64,000 bases of DNA, taken from NCBI GenBank assembly GCA_018971525.1, contig JAGXAR010000001.1:1-64000 (forward strand), written 5' to 3'. How positions within the stretch are numbered: position 1 is the stretch's first letter; each line of letters starts with the position of its first letter. A program made the translations under genes and the position numbers. This document shows, in pieces, positions 17,533 to 26,269 of the stretch. Source of the DNA: Nitrospirota bacterium (lineage in GTDB: Bacteria; Nitrospirota; Nitrospiria; Nitrospirales; Nitrospiraceae). The notes under the pieces were generated by a model. It was given only the letters and a program-made list of their open reading frames with translations, was not told the DNA's origin and did not search any database.

Positions 17533-17700
17533 ATGGTCGAGATTATCGGTCTCGTGACGATGGGTGCGCTCATTGGACTGCTGGCTTGGTCGATGGCAGG
17601 AGAGAGCGAGTCTGAAAGGAGGCGGGTCTCAGGAATCGGCGATAGCACCCTCTCCTCCAAGACTGTCGCGAGCGGAACGCGGACCAAGCAGGCTGCCTAA
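17533..17700 (+). CDS. Small single-span membrane protein (55 aa)
   Basis: ATG at 17533 with AGAGGTGG six bases upstream. Residues 3-21 (EIIGLVTMGALIGLLAWSM) form a membrane helix with a small-residue GxxxG-like pattern (GALIG), often used for helix packing. A basic tail follows (SERRRVSGIGD, then TRTKQAA). It is the last gene of the small-membrane-protein string and is followed by a strong hairpin at 17741-17768. Confidence 0.55.
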   Translation: MVEIIGLVTMGALIGLLAWSMAGESESERRRVSGIGDSTLSSKTVASGTRTKQAA

Positions 17701-17740
17701 GCTTGAGATCTCCCGCCCGGCGCATGCACAGCACTCGGTG

Positions 17741-17768
17741 CGTGCCTCTTGCCCAGACAAGAGGCACG
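17741..17768 (+). terminator. Perfect 11-bp hairpin after small-protein cluster
   Basis: CGTGCCTCTTG and CAAGAGGCACG are exact inverted repeats around a six-base loop. Outer CGCATGC/GCATGCG sequences can extend the structure. No T-run follows on either strand, so it may be a factor-dependent terminator, a processing or stability hairpin, or part of a structured RNA. Confidence 0.5.
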
Positions 17769-17928
17769 GATGCGCATGCGAGGGTCTGCCCTCCTCCTAG
17801 ACAGGAGACAGAGGCGGCATCGGGTCTGTAGCTTTGTTTGGCAGGAACTTAGCAGGCTGTGAGGAAAACTTTTCGCACGCGAGAACTTCGAAAGTCCGCC
17901 CGTGTGGTACAAGAGAACTACACTCTTG

Positions 17929-18115
17929 CAGGATGCTCAAAAAGGCCGTCCAGCAAGGCCGCAGCCGATGAAAGCACCGGAGGCGTAGCGTTCCCACCCG
18001 CCCATCCCGAGCTGCCAAGACAGCTCGTTTCCCAAGTGGGCTGCGTTGAGGATGCTTTCGAGGCGAGAACGATGCTGGCGGGCTTTTTCAGCATCCTGCC
18101 ATTTTCAGCATCCTG
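17929..18115. repeat. Palindromic element (GGATGCT family) abutting clpX stop
   Basis: The left end CAGGATGCTCAAAAAGGCC, ending GTCCAGC, is mirrored by the right end CTGGCGGGCTTTTTCAGCATCCTG, giving terminal inverted repeats of about 24 bp with few mismatches. A second partial right end (TTTTCAGCATCCTG) lies just outside. The outer end touches the TGA stop of the leftward ClpX gene. When transcribed it would fold into a long hairpin and could act as the clpX terminator. A relative is at 5584-5785. Confidence 0.7.
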
Positions 18116-19393
18116 TCAGGTGAGAATCTGCGGTTGCCCGATCCCTGCAATCACCTCTTCCGTAATGACGATGGTTTTCACACCTTCGATGGCCGGCACG
18201 TCGTACATCAGATCCAGCATGACATCTTCAAGGACTGAGCGCAGCGCGCGCGCACCGATCTTCATCTGCGCCGCTCGCCTGGCCACCGCCTTGACCGCGT
18301 CCCCGGTAAATTGAAGCGTCACCCCGTCGATCTCGAACAGGGCTTGATACTGTTTGATGAGCGCATTGCGCGGCTCCGTGAGGATACAGATCAGGGCAGG
18401 GACATCCAGGTCTGAGAGAGTCGTCAGGACGGGAAATCTGCCCACGAACTCCGGGATCATTCCGAACTTGATCAAATCCTCGAACCGAAGCTCATGCAGG
18501 ACGCTGGTGTGGCCATCCAGTTCGACCTCAGGGTGGTTTGCTTCGAACCCTAATCGCTTGCGCGTGGTTCGCTCCGTAATGACCTGGTCAAGCCCCACAA
18601 ACGCCCCGCCGCATATGAACAAGATGTTGGTCGTGTCCACTCGCACATAATCCTGCTCAGGATGCTTCCGCCCCCCTTTCGGCGGCACGTTGCAGACGGT
18701 CCCCTCGACAAGTTTGAGGAGGGCCTGTTGCACGCCTTCACCAGATACGTCCCGCGTCAAGGACGGGCTCTCCGACTTGCGGCTGACCTTGTCGATCTCA
18801 TCAAGATAGATGATGCCGGTCTCGGCCCGCTTCACATCGTAGTCGCAGTTCTGCAACAGCTTCAGGACGACGTTCTCGACGTCCTCGCCGACATAGCCGG
18901 CTTCGGTCAGCGTCGTCGCATCGGCGATGGCGAAGGGAACCTGGAGCGTGCGAGCCAGGGTCTGAGACAGCAATGTCTTGCCGGTCCCTGTCGAGCCGAT
19001 CATCAGAATGTTCCCTTTCTGCAGCTCGACGTGCTGAGTCCGGCCCCGGTTCAGGATACGTTTGTAGTGGTTGTGCACCGCGACCGAGAGGACTTTCTTG
19101 GCCCGGTCCTGGCCGACCACATAGTCGTCGAGAATCGCCTTGATCTCGGACGGTTTGGGCACGACCATGTGTGGGGACATGCCCGACCCGATAGCACCGT
19201 TGCGCTGGGCCAATGACGCCGCGCAGCCCGTGATGCATTCCTCGCAAATGAGCAGGACAGTTTTACTCTGGCAGGTGTCGCACGTGTGCGGGACGGCGTG
19301 GGGGATCAGATTGCGAACAACGCCCTCGCGCTGACCGCAATACGAACAGGATCGAGCCGGCTGGGTCGAGGGTCTTCTTGTTTCCCAGAACAC
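18116..19393 (-). CDS. clpX: ClpX-type AAA+ unfoldase, divergent
   Basis: A 425-residue protein, the usual ClpX length, starting at GTG with AGGGAGG upstream. The N-terminal zinc domain has CSYC (17-20), an extra CDTC and then CEEC, so three CxxC pairs instead of the usual two. The AAA+ module shows Walker A GSTGTGKT, pore loop GYVGED, Walker [10 protein letters not shown], the GGRKHP loop and an RLGF in place of the IGF tripeptide that docks ClpP. The C-terminal [15 protein letters not shown] region is typical. No clpP or trigger-factor gene is adjacent, unlike the standard locus, so this may be a second ClpX. It would unfold proteins for ClpP or remodel complexes alone. Confidence 0.88.
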   Translation of the reverse strand: MFWETRRPSTQPARSCSYCGQREGVVRNLIPHAVPHTCDTCQSKTVLLICEECITGCAASLAQRNGAIGSGMSPHMVVPKPSEIKAILDDYVVGQDRAKKVLSVAVHNHYKRILNRGRTQHVELQKGNILMIGSTGTGKTLLSQTLARTLQVPFAIADATTLTEAGYVGEDVENVVLKLLQNCDYDVKRAETGIIYLDEIDKVSRKSESPSLTRDVSGEGVQQALLKLVEGTVCNVPPKGGRKHPEQDYVRVDTTNILFICGGAFVGLDQVITERTTRKRLGFEANHPEVELDGHTSVLHELRFEDLIKFGMIPEFVGRFPVLTTLSDLDVPALICILTEPRNALIKQYQALFEIDGVTLQFTGDAVKAVARRAAQMKIGARALRSVLEDVMLDLMYDVPAIEGVKTIVITEEVIAGIGQPQILT

Positions 19394-19563
19394 AACGGCC
19401 TCCCTGAACGAAGCCGCTACTCCATCGACGCGGATATTCTATGCCTCATCCTCCCTCGACGGCAAGACCCGGGATCGGCCTGACCCCTGCAACCTATTTC
19501 CAGCCGACGGGAGCCACACGGCACAGGGCCATTGAACTGCAGTCCTTCAGCCAGACGCCCGGC

Positions 19564-20016
19564 TCACTCCCGCATCCCTTTCTCGAAGAACAACCCGCGG
19601 TTGATGTCGCCGATGCTGACCATCCCAACCAGCATGCCCTTGTCGACGACTGGGATCCGCCGGAAGTTCTTGAGACCCATGTACGAGGCGGCTTCCAGAA
19701 CGGGATCGTGGGGTGCCACTGTCAAAGGATTCGGGCTCATGATCTCCTCTACTTTCCTGCCCAGCGACTCAGGATACCCCTCCTCCATCTCGACAAAGTC
19801 CCGGCTGTGCACGTTGTCGTGAATGTAGTCGCCATAGTTGGGATACAGCGGCAGCAGGACATCGCGCAATGTCACCATGCCAATGAGCCGAGCACCGCCC
19901 TCAACAACGGGAATGGCACCACATTGGCGGTTCATCATTTTTATCACGGCCGACCGGATTGTATCTGTCTTATTGGCCGTCACGAGACCGGTTGACATGA
20001 CTTCATGGACAAGCAT
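19564..20016 (-). CDS. Two-CBS-domain protein
   Basis: A 150-residue protein made only of a CBS pair: VHEVMSTGLVTANKTDTI with GAIPVVEGGARLIGMVTLRD, and EEIMSPNPLTVAPHDPV with RRIPVVDKGMLVGMVSIGD. The ATG at 20016 is preferred over the GTG six bases upstream because GGGAGG is then correctly placed. CBS pairs bind adenine nucleotides such as AMP, ATP or S-adenosylmethionine and usually act as energy sensors. With no fused domain, its partner is unknown. It lies on the same strand as the ClpX gene, about 170 bp upstream of it. Confidence 0.88.
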   Translation of the reverse strand: MLVHEVMSTGLVTANKTDTIRSAVIKMMNRQCGAIPVVEGGARLIGMVTLRDVLLPLYPNYGDYIHDNVHSRDFVEMEEGYPESLGRKVEEIMSPNPLTVAPHDPVLEAASYMGLKNFRRIPVVDKGMLVGMVSIGDINRGLFFEKGMRE

Positions 20017-20144
20017 GACCACCTCCCTCTCTCAATGTCATGAGGAGAAGTCTCGCCTTCGTCCCCTCCCCGCGCCGACGCCTCCTCGATGCCGCGACCA
20101 CCGGGCCAGGTCACGGGCTTCCGAAGATCGGTCGGCTCGTTCAA

Positions 20145-20192
20145 GAAAGAAAAACACGGGCGACCCCGCACCAAGGTAGGAAGTCGCCCGTG
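20145..20192 (-). terminator. Strong rho-independent terminator
   Basis: Read on the minus strand, CACGGGCGAC and GTCGCCCGTG form a perfect 10-bp stem around an 18-base loop, followed directly by TTTTTCTTTC. It ends a leftward transcript that starts somewhere between here and the glycosyltransferase gene and contains no conventional gene. Confidence 0.8.
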
Positions 20193-20394
20193 GATGGCGC
20201 TTAGGACGCCGAAGGTCTCTGTATTGTGTTTTGGGAGTGAAGGCCCGTGCGAGGGAGAGGGTCAAAGACGACTCGTCAGAGAAGATGCGGCTCCATGCAA
20301 GCCGCCCGTATTCATCATACCGCCCCGGGTGCTCCACAATGGCTTATCTTGTGTGCTGCCTTACGCGGCAAAGCGACAGCCGATGGAGAACCGG

Positions 20395-20466
20395 CTAGCG
20401 GGACTGACGAGTAGCCCGCCCGTGACTCGGCGGGCCGTTGTGGCCCGGTGGACTAAGGTCTGCCAT
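20395..20466 (-). CDS. Possible 23-residue peptide in an orphan transcript
   Basis: AAGGAGGAGGTGGAA precedes an ATG at 20466 that opens a 23-codon frame beginning MADLSPPGHNGPPSHG and ending at TAG. The ribosome site is stronger than that of most genes here. A TTGACA hexamer lies about 120 bases upstream (20588-20593) and a strong terminator 200 bases downstream. It may be a leader peptide or a small protein, or the transcript may be a non-coding RNA. The remainder of 20193-20878 shows no other gene. Confidence 0.3.
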   Translation of the reverse strand: MADLSPPGHNGPPSHGRATRQSR

Positions 20467-20878
20467 TTCCACCTCCTCCTTGGTTCGGAGTAACCTCGGG
20501 GATTGTATTGACAGGCGCGCGCTGGATCGTCCCCTTCACGTGAATCGATGTACGTACAATGTCTTCCTTACTCCTCTTCAAAGGATGTGTCAACACGCGT
20601 ACAGCAAAATTTTCTCAAGCATGCACGAGCATACCCCGTGCCAGACTGACACTGACTCCGCCGAAGAATGAAGCAAAGACAAGGTGAGCACCCTTGGCGA
20701 AAAACAGCGCGGGCGACCGCCGCACACCCGGTCAAGTGCGCCAAAAAGTAGAATGTCCCGGCTTTCTCCGTCCGAACAGGTCCCGGCGTCCTTACCAACA
20801 TAAGGCCGTGGAGCCGCGCGTGACTCGGCACTCATGAAGCGGGGTTCGACCCGCATCCTGGGGGGAGAAACAAGGGGC

Positions 20879-22255
20879 TTAGCGGGTCAACCAGGACCGG
20901 TTGCGCACCGTCACCAGAGCGTAGGGAAAAATCCAGAAAAGACTGAAGAAAGAAAAGTAGCCATACAGCACTCCATACAGGAACTCGCGCGAGCGCTCGC
21001 TGTGGAGGAAATAGAGCGTATAGGATAGGGACACCAACCCGATGGACAGCAGCAGGCGGAGAATCGTCCAAGGGTCTTGTACGCTTAGATAGATCATGAG
21101 GACGAGTGAGCCATAGGCGACGGGATAACGCAGGTTCGTGACGGTGGTTTCGATCATGGTCAGGACCATCGCCGGAAACGGAAGTTTCCACATAACCTTC
21201 CACAGCCGGATTTCTTCACGGATATAACTTCGCTCCCAGCGGAGGAACATTTTACAGAGGGTCTGGTAGCGTTCCGGAGCCAGTGTATGCACGACGGCGG
21301 TGCGTTGGTACAGGGACTTGTACCCGGACGCCAGGACGTCGTTCGTCAGCGCCCGATCTTCGCCGATGGTGCAGGCTTCGCCGAGAAAACGCTGCCGGAG
21401 CCATGCGGGCACCAGAGGCTTGATCACCGACGCACGATAGGCCGACAGAGCCCCCGGGCAGCAATACACGGTGCCGTATGACGACTGCGCGCTCCGGAGG
21501 AAGTCGAAGGACAAGACGAACCGGACATGGAGCATGCGGGACAGCACCGAATGGAATCGGTTCAGCACACAGACTTTCCCCGCCACCGCACCGACTCGTT
21601 CGTCCTGAAACGGGCCTGCGATCGCCAGGAGCGCCTCTCGTTCCACGAGACTGTCTGAATCAACCGTCACAATAATGTCTCCCACCGCTCTCTCAAAGCC
21701 GGCGGCGAGCGCGGCACGTTTCCCTTGATTGACCGGAAACCGCACCGCATGGACGAGACCGGGGTGCTGTTGCGCCGCCAGGTTCACATGCGTCCAGGTG
21801 TCGTCCGTGCTGCCGTCGTCCACGACGATGATTTCCAGACGATCGCGTGGATATTCGGCCCGCGCACAGGCGTCCACCGCCTGTCGAACCATCGCTCCTT
21901 CATTGTAGGCTGGAATCACCACGGACAGCCTGGGGGCCTGCTCGTATTCGACCGGGGCAACCGGGTGATACCGCAACCATAGGAGCGTGCGGACCGCGAG
22001 GAGCAACATCCCCATGGTGAACCACAGCAGACTTGGCCTCGCGATGACGGCGGCCCAGCCCTGGATCGTCAACGACTCGGCAAGCGGGTCAAATACTTCA
22101 TGGCCGAATCGAATCACGGTGACGATCACAATTCCAAACAGCATGATCGTCGCGATGACGAAGCGTGAATCGACATTAAACCACCTGTCACCGTCGTCCG
22201 ATGAACGGGGAAGGATCACCGATGGGGAGGGAGAATTGATCGTGAGTGGATCCAT
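20879..22255 (-). CDS. Family 2 membrane glycosyltransferase (hyaluronan/chitin synthase-like)
   Basis: A 458-residue processive-type glycosyltransferase. Two N-terminal helices (about 32-52 and 75-93) precede the GT2 catalytic domain, with RLSVVIPAYNEG, VVDDGSTDDT, the DXD motif in TVDSDSLV, GED in TIGEDRALT and RWERS in place of the QxxRW box. Three or four helices follow at the C-terminus. The pattern fits NodC, hyaluronan and related synthases that polymerise and export a polysaccharide from a nucleotide sugar. The sugar cannot be told. It stands alone, without export or modification genes nearby. Confidence 0.87.
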   Translation of the reverse strand: MDPLTINSPSPSVILPRSSDDGDRWFNVDSRFVIATIMLFGIVIVTVIRFGHEVFDPLAESLTIQGWAAVIARPSLLWFTMGMLLLAVRTLLWLRYHPVAPVEYEQAPRLSVVIPAYNEGAMVRQAVDACARAEYPRDRLEIIVVDDGSTDDTWTHVNLAAQQHPGLVHAVRFPVNQGKRAALAAGFERAVGDIIVTVDSDSLVEREALLAIAGPFQDERVGAVAGKVCVLNRFHSVLSRMLHVRFVLSFDFLRSAQSSYGTVYCCPGALSAYRASVIKPLVPAWLRQRFLGEACTIGEDRALTNDVLASGYKSLYQRTAVVHTLAPERYQTLCKMFLRWERSYIREEIRLWKVMWKLPFPAMVLTMIETTVTNLRYPVAYGSLVLMIYLSVQDPWTILRLLLSIGLVSLSYTLYFLHSERSREFLYGVLYGYFSFFSLFWIFPYALVTVRNRSWLTR

Positions 22256-22472
22256 ATATATGTCGCCCCAACTCTAACAAGCCATGGTATCAGAACCGGC
22301 AAAGCTACGTGGCACGCCGACGATCTGTCAAGAGTGCGGAACTGGTTCGGTCATTTTCCGCGGATAGGTCGTCAGCTTTGCCTGAGCCGCCAGACCTCCC
22401 GCCTGGGTCGGCTATTCGGTGAGAAGCAGGCTCCGTCGTTCGCTTTCAGGACGGGACGATGCGATACGATCG

Positions 22473-23120
22473 TTATCGTGGCATGCTGACGTTCGCGTCG
22501 CTGCCGGAGGCCGGAGTGAGGCTGAGGTTCTTCTTCGGAATCAGCGCGGTGCTCGAACAGGTGCCGGCATCCTTGTCTACTTTGCGATCCACTATCCGTA
22601 CCTCGGACAGCACCTCGTCGACCAGTCCTTCGCGGACGATTTCGATATCTTGATCAGCCTCTTTCCCCGTGCGCTCACGAATGCGATCGGTCGACCGCTC
22701 CGTCACTTTCACGCGGATGAGTTTCGAGAGTTCCACACGCGCAGCCAGGTCGGCTGAGTGCTGGCAGAGATAGAGACCCTTGGCAAGGTTCCCGTATCCG
22801 GTCGCGCGGACGTAGCCGTCGCCGGATTGACCGATTTCCGCCAAGGGAATCTGGACACCGGCCTTGTTGGATGGGGCTTGCACAGACGGCTGGTCCGCCG
22901 TGGCGGGCAACTGCGTCTGTGATGGCGTTTCAGTCTGAACCTGCGGCTGTCCCTGAGCCTGCAGCTGTTGAAACGCCTTGTCGGCGTGCTGACGGACCGC
23001 ATCGGGATTGGGCGGCGGCGCTTGCGGCGTCGAGCAGCCGGAGAACAACAGCAGGCTGCCCCACAGCAGCCCGATGCCGCTTGATCGTTTGAGCCGGAGG
23101 CTCTGTGCGCTCATTGTCAT
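22473..23120 (-). CDS. LPP20-like lipoprotein at the end of the efflux operon
   Basis: A 215-residue protein with a lipoprotein signal ([13 protein letters not shown], Cys about 29). A Pro/Gln-rich linker is followed by an LPP20-like domain ([51 protein letters not shown]). The start overlaps the end of the second RND gene by four bases, so it is translated with the pump. It is too small to be a TolC-type outer-membrane channel. A role as an accessory envelope factor is inferred from position only. Confidence 0.72.
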   Translation of the reverse strand: MTMSAQSLRLKRSSGIGLLWGSLLLFSGCSTPQAPPPNPDAVRQHADKAFQQLQAQGQPQVQTETPSQTQLPATADQPSVQAPSNKAGVQIPLAEIGQSGDGYVRATGYGNLAKGLYLCQHSADLAARVELSKLIRVKVTERSTDRIRERTGKEADQDIEIVREGLVDEVLSEVRIVDRKVDKDAGTCSSTALIPKKNLSLTPASGSDANVSMPR

Positions 23121-26100
23121 CCTCCTCTTCCCTGAAGTTCCCCTACTGTGCCGTCGCGGCCGCCTTCGCCTCTGCTCCGCTCAGTCCGCTGCGCCGACCC
23201 GGCACGCATACGCAGGAACCATAGCCTTAACCGGTCGAGATAGAGATAGACGACCGGCGTCGTATACAGTGTGAGCAGTTGGCTGACAAGCAGGCCGCCG
23301 ACGATCGCAATGCCGAGCGGCCGGCGCAGCTCCAATCCCACCCCCGTCCCGACCGCCAGAGGCAGCGCCCCCAGCAGCGCCGCCATCGTGGTCATCATGA
23401 TCGGCCGGAAGCGCATCAGACAGGCTTCATAGATCGCCTCCTCCGGCGGTTTCCCGTCCTTCCGTTCCGCGTCCAGCGCAAAGTCGATCATCATGATCGC
23501 GTTCTTCTTCACGATCCCGATCAGGAGAATGATGCCGATCAGCGCGATCATACTCAGCTCCGTCTTGAAGAGGAGCAACGCGAGCAACGCGCCCACCCCC
23601 GCAGAGGGTAACGTGGACAGAATCGTGAGCGGATGGATGTAGCTCTCGTAGAGGATCCCCAGCACGATGTAAACCGTGACGAGCGCCGCGAGAATCAACA
23701 GCGGCTGATTCTGCACTGAAGCTTGAAAGGCTTTGGCCGTGCCCTGGAAGCTGCCCCGGATATCGCCGGGCAGGCCGATGTCCCGCATGGATTTCTCAAT
23801 CGCCTGCACTGCCCCGCCGAGCGAGACTCCCGGCGCCATGTTGAACGACAGCGTGATGCCGGGAAACTGTCCCTGGTGGTTGACGGACAGCAGCGTTGCC
23901 GTAGGCTCGTAGCGCGCCACTGCGCTCAACGGCACCTGCGCCCCCGTCGGCGACCGCACGTAGATGTCGTGGAGCGTGGACGGGTTTTGCCAAAACTGCG
24001 GATCGACCTCCATCACGACGTGATACTGGTTGAGCGGGGTATACATGATCGAGACCTGCCGCTGCCCGAAGGCATCGTAGAGCGTATCGTCGATAAGCTG
24101 CGGACTGAGGCCCATCCGCGAGGCCGTGCCTCGGTCGAATACGACCAACGATTGCAGGCCCTTGTCCTGCTGATCGCTGTTCACATCCATGATTTCCGAC
24201 AGCGTGCGGAGCTTCTGCTCGACCTTCGGTGCCCAAGTACTGACTTCGCCGAGGTCGACACTCTGCAGCGTATACTGATATTGCGCGCTGCTGGCACGTC
24301 CCCCGATCCGTAAATCCTGGACCGCCTGCAGATACGTCGGCGCACCAGGCACTTTGGCGAGCTTGGGGCGCAATCTGGCGATCACTTGGTCCGAGCTGAG
24401 CTGTCGCTCTTGGAGCGGTTTCAACGCGATGAACATGCGTCCGGTATTGGTGGTGCTCCCTCCCCCGCCGCTGAATCCCATGACGGTGTCCACGGCGGGA
24501 TCGTTCCGGATGATCTCCACCACCTCGGTGAGCTTTTGGCGCATGGCCTGAAACGAAATATCCTGCGAGGCCTGGATGTTCCCGCTGATGCGGCCGCTGT
24601 CCTGCTGGGGGAAGAACCCTTTGGGCATGATGACGTAGAGGTAGATGCTGAGGCCCATGGTCGCCAGCGTCACGGCGAGCATGATGCGCGGATGTCGCAG
24701 GACCGAAACCAGACTCGTCGCATAGCCGGCACGCATTCTTTCGAAGCCCCGCTCGCTGACCCGGTACCACCATCCGTGAGACCCGCTCTGTTTCGACTTC
24801 AACAGCCTGGCGCACATCATGGGCGTCGTGGTGAGCGAGACGATGAGCGAGACGATGATGGCCACGGAGAGGGTCACGGCGAACTCGCGGAACAACCGGC
24901 CGACCATCCCACCCATCAATAAGATGGGGATGAAGACCGCCACCAGCGAGAGGCTCATCGACAGGACGGTGAAGGTGATCTCTTTTGCCCCGCGCAACGC
25001 CGCCTGGAACGGCGGGACGCCTTGTTCGCGGTATCGACTGATATTCTCCAGGACCACGATGGCGTCGTCCACGACGAAGCCGGTCGCGATCGTAAGCGCC
25101 ATGAGCGAGAGGTTGTCGATGCTGTACCCGAAAAGGTACATGACGCCGAACGTCGAGATCAGCGAGACCGGTACCGCGACACAGGGAATGAGCGTGGCGC
25201 GGATGTCTCGGAGGAAGACGAAGACCACCAGGATCACGAGGAACACGGAGATGGCGAGCGTCCGTTCGACATCATGCAGTGAAGCGCGGATGACCGGCGT
25301 CCGGTCCATGACCACCGAGAGCGTCATGCTGCCGGGAACGGATGCTTCCAGTTGCGGAAGCAGCGCGCGGAGTCGATCCACCGTCTCGATGATGTTGGCC
25401 CCGGGCTGCCGGTTGATAATAATGAGAACGGCCGGCTTGCCGTTCGCCATTCCCGTTGCCCGCAGATCTTCCACCGAGTTTTCGACGGTCGCCACGTCAG
25501 ACAGCTGCACCGCCCGACCGCTCCGGTAGGCCACGACCAAGGGCAAGTAGTCCTCGGCGGCATGGAGTTGATCGTTGGTCCGGATCTCCCAGGTGCGGAT
25601 CCCGTCCGCCAGCTGACCCTTCGGCCGATTCACGTTGGTGCTGCTCAGCATCCGGCGGACATCTCCCAACCCGATCCCGTACTTGTTCAGCGCGGTGGGA
25701 TTCAGATCCACCCTCACAGCCGGCAGAGACCCGCCCCCCACGTACACCTGCCCCACCCCATCAACCTGCGAGAGCTTCTGCTGCAGAATGCTCGAGGCAG
25801 CGTCGTACATCCTCCCCCGGCTCACGATCTCCGAGGTCAGTGCGAGGATCAGAATGGGCGCGTCGGCCGGATTAATCTTGCGATACCTGGGATTGCTCGG
25901 GAGGATCGCCGGCAGGTCGGCGCGCGCCGCATTGATCGCCGCCTGGACGTCACGGGCGGCGCCGTCGATGTCGCGGCTCAGCTCAAACTGTAAGGTGACG
26001 CTCGTAGCCCCGAGGGTGCTGAAAGAGGTCATCTCGGTCACGCCCGCGATGCGCGTGAACTGGCGTTCCAGCGGGGCCGCGACCGAGGTCGCCATGGTCT

Positions 26101-26269
26101 CGGGGCTGGCGCCAGGGAGATTCGCCGAGACGTTGATCGTGGGGAATTCTACTTCCGGGAGAGCGGCCACGGGAAGGAACCGGAAGGCCACCACCCCGAT
26201 GAGCGTGACGCCGATCGTCAGCAACGTGGTGGCGACCGGCCGTTGAATGAACGTGGCCGAGATGTTCAT
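23117..26269 (-). CDS. RND efflux pump inner-membrane subunit, MdtC-like
   Basis: A 1050-residue HAE1-family RND transporter. It starts [17 protein letters not shown], typical of MdtC/MuxC subunits, and has the duplicated six-helix-plus-periplasmic-loop layout. The proton-relay Asp pair lies in [17 protein letters not shown], and the second half has [19 protein letters not shown] and [19 protein letters not shown]. It is a close paralogue of the neighbouring 1038-residue subunit, which it overlaps by four bases. In the MdtABC system the two subunits form a B2C heterotrimer. Substrates in that family include bile salts, novobiocin and metal-related stress compounds; the real substrate here is unknown. 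Confidence 0.92.
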   Translation of the reverse strand: MNISATFIQRPVATTLLTIGVTLIGVVAFRFLPVAALPEVEFPTINVSANLPGASPETMATSVAAPLERQFTRIAGVTEMTSFSTLGATSVTLQFELSRDIDGAARDVQAAINAARADLPAILPSNPRYRKINPADAPILILALTSEIVSRGRMYDAASSILQQKLSQVDGVGQVYVGGGSLPAVRVDLNPTALNKYGIGLGDVRRMLSSTNVNRPKGQLADGIRTWEIRTNDQLHAAEDYLPLVVAYRSGRAVQLSDVATVENSVEDLRATGMANGKPAVLIIINRQPGANIIETVDRLRALLPQLEASVPGSMTLSVVMDRTPVIRASLHDVERTLAISVFLVILVVFVFLRDIRATLIPCVAVPVSLISTFGVMYLFGYSIDNLSLMALTIATGFVVDDAIVVLENISRYREQGVPPFQAALRGAKEITFTVLSMSLSLVAVFIPILLMGGMVGRLFREFAVTLSVAIIVSLIVSLTTTPMMCARLLKSKQSGSHGWWYRVSERGFERMRAGYATSLVSVLRHPRIMLAVTLATMGLSIYLYVIMPKGFFPQQDSGRISGNIQASQDISFQAMRQKLTEVVEIIRNDPAVDTVMGFSGGGGSTTNTGRMFIALKPLQERQLSSDQVIARLRPKLAKVPGAPTYLQAVQDLRIGGRASSAQYQYTLQSVDLGEVSTWAPKVEQKLRTLSEIMDVNSDQQDKGLQSLVVFDRGTASRMGLSPQLIDDTLYDAFGQRQVSIMYTPLNQYHVVMEVDPQFWQNPSTLHDIYVRSPTGAQVPLSAVARYEPTATLLSVNHQGQFPGITLSFNMAPGVSLGGAVQAIEKSMRDIGLPGDIRGSFQGTAKAFQASVQNQPLLILAALVTVYIVLGILYESYIHPLTILSTLPSAGVGALLALLLFKTELSMIALIGIILLIGIVKKNAIMMIDFALDAERKDGKPPEEAIYEACLMRFRPIMMTTMAALLGALPLAVGTGVGLELRRPLGIAIVGGLLVSQLLTLYTTPVVYLYLDRLRLWFLRMRAGSAQRTERSRGEGGRDGTVGELQGRGG

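Noticed and set aside
20590-20856. An 88-codon leftward frame downstream of the glycosyltransferase gene
   Set aside because: No ribosome site, no domain pattern and a GC-rich hairpin within it; more likely untranslated sequence.
23796-24815. A 339-codon frame within the MdtC-like gene, same strand, other phase
   Set aside because: The MdtC-like frame holds all conserved RND motifs here; the alternative is Arg/Gln/His-rich without membrane helices.
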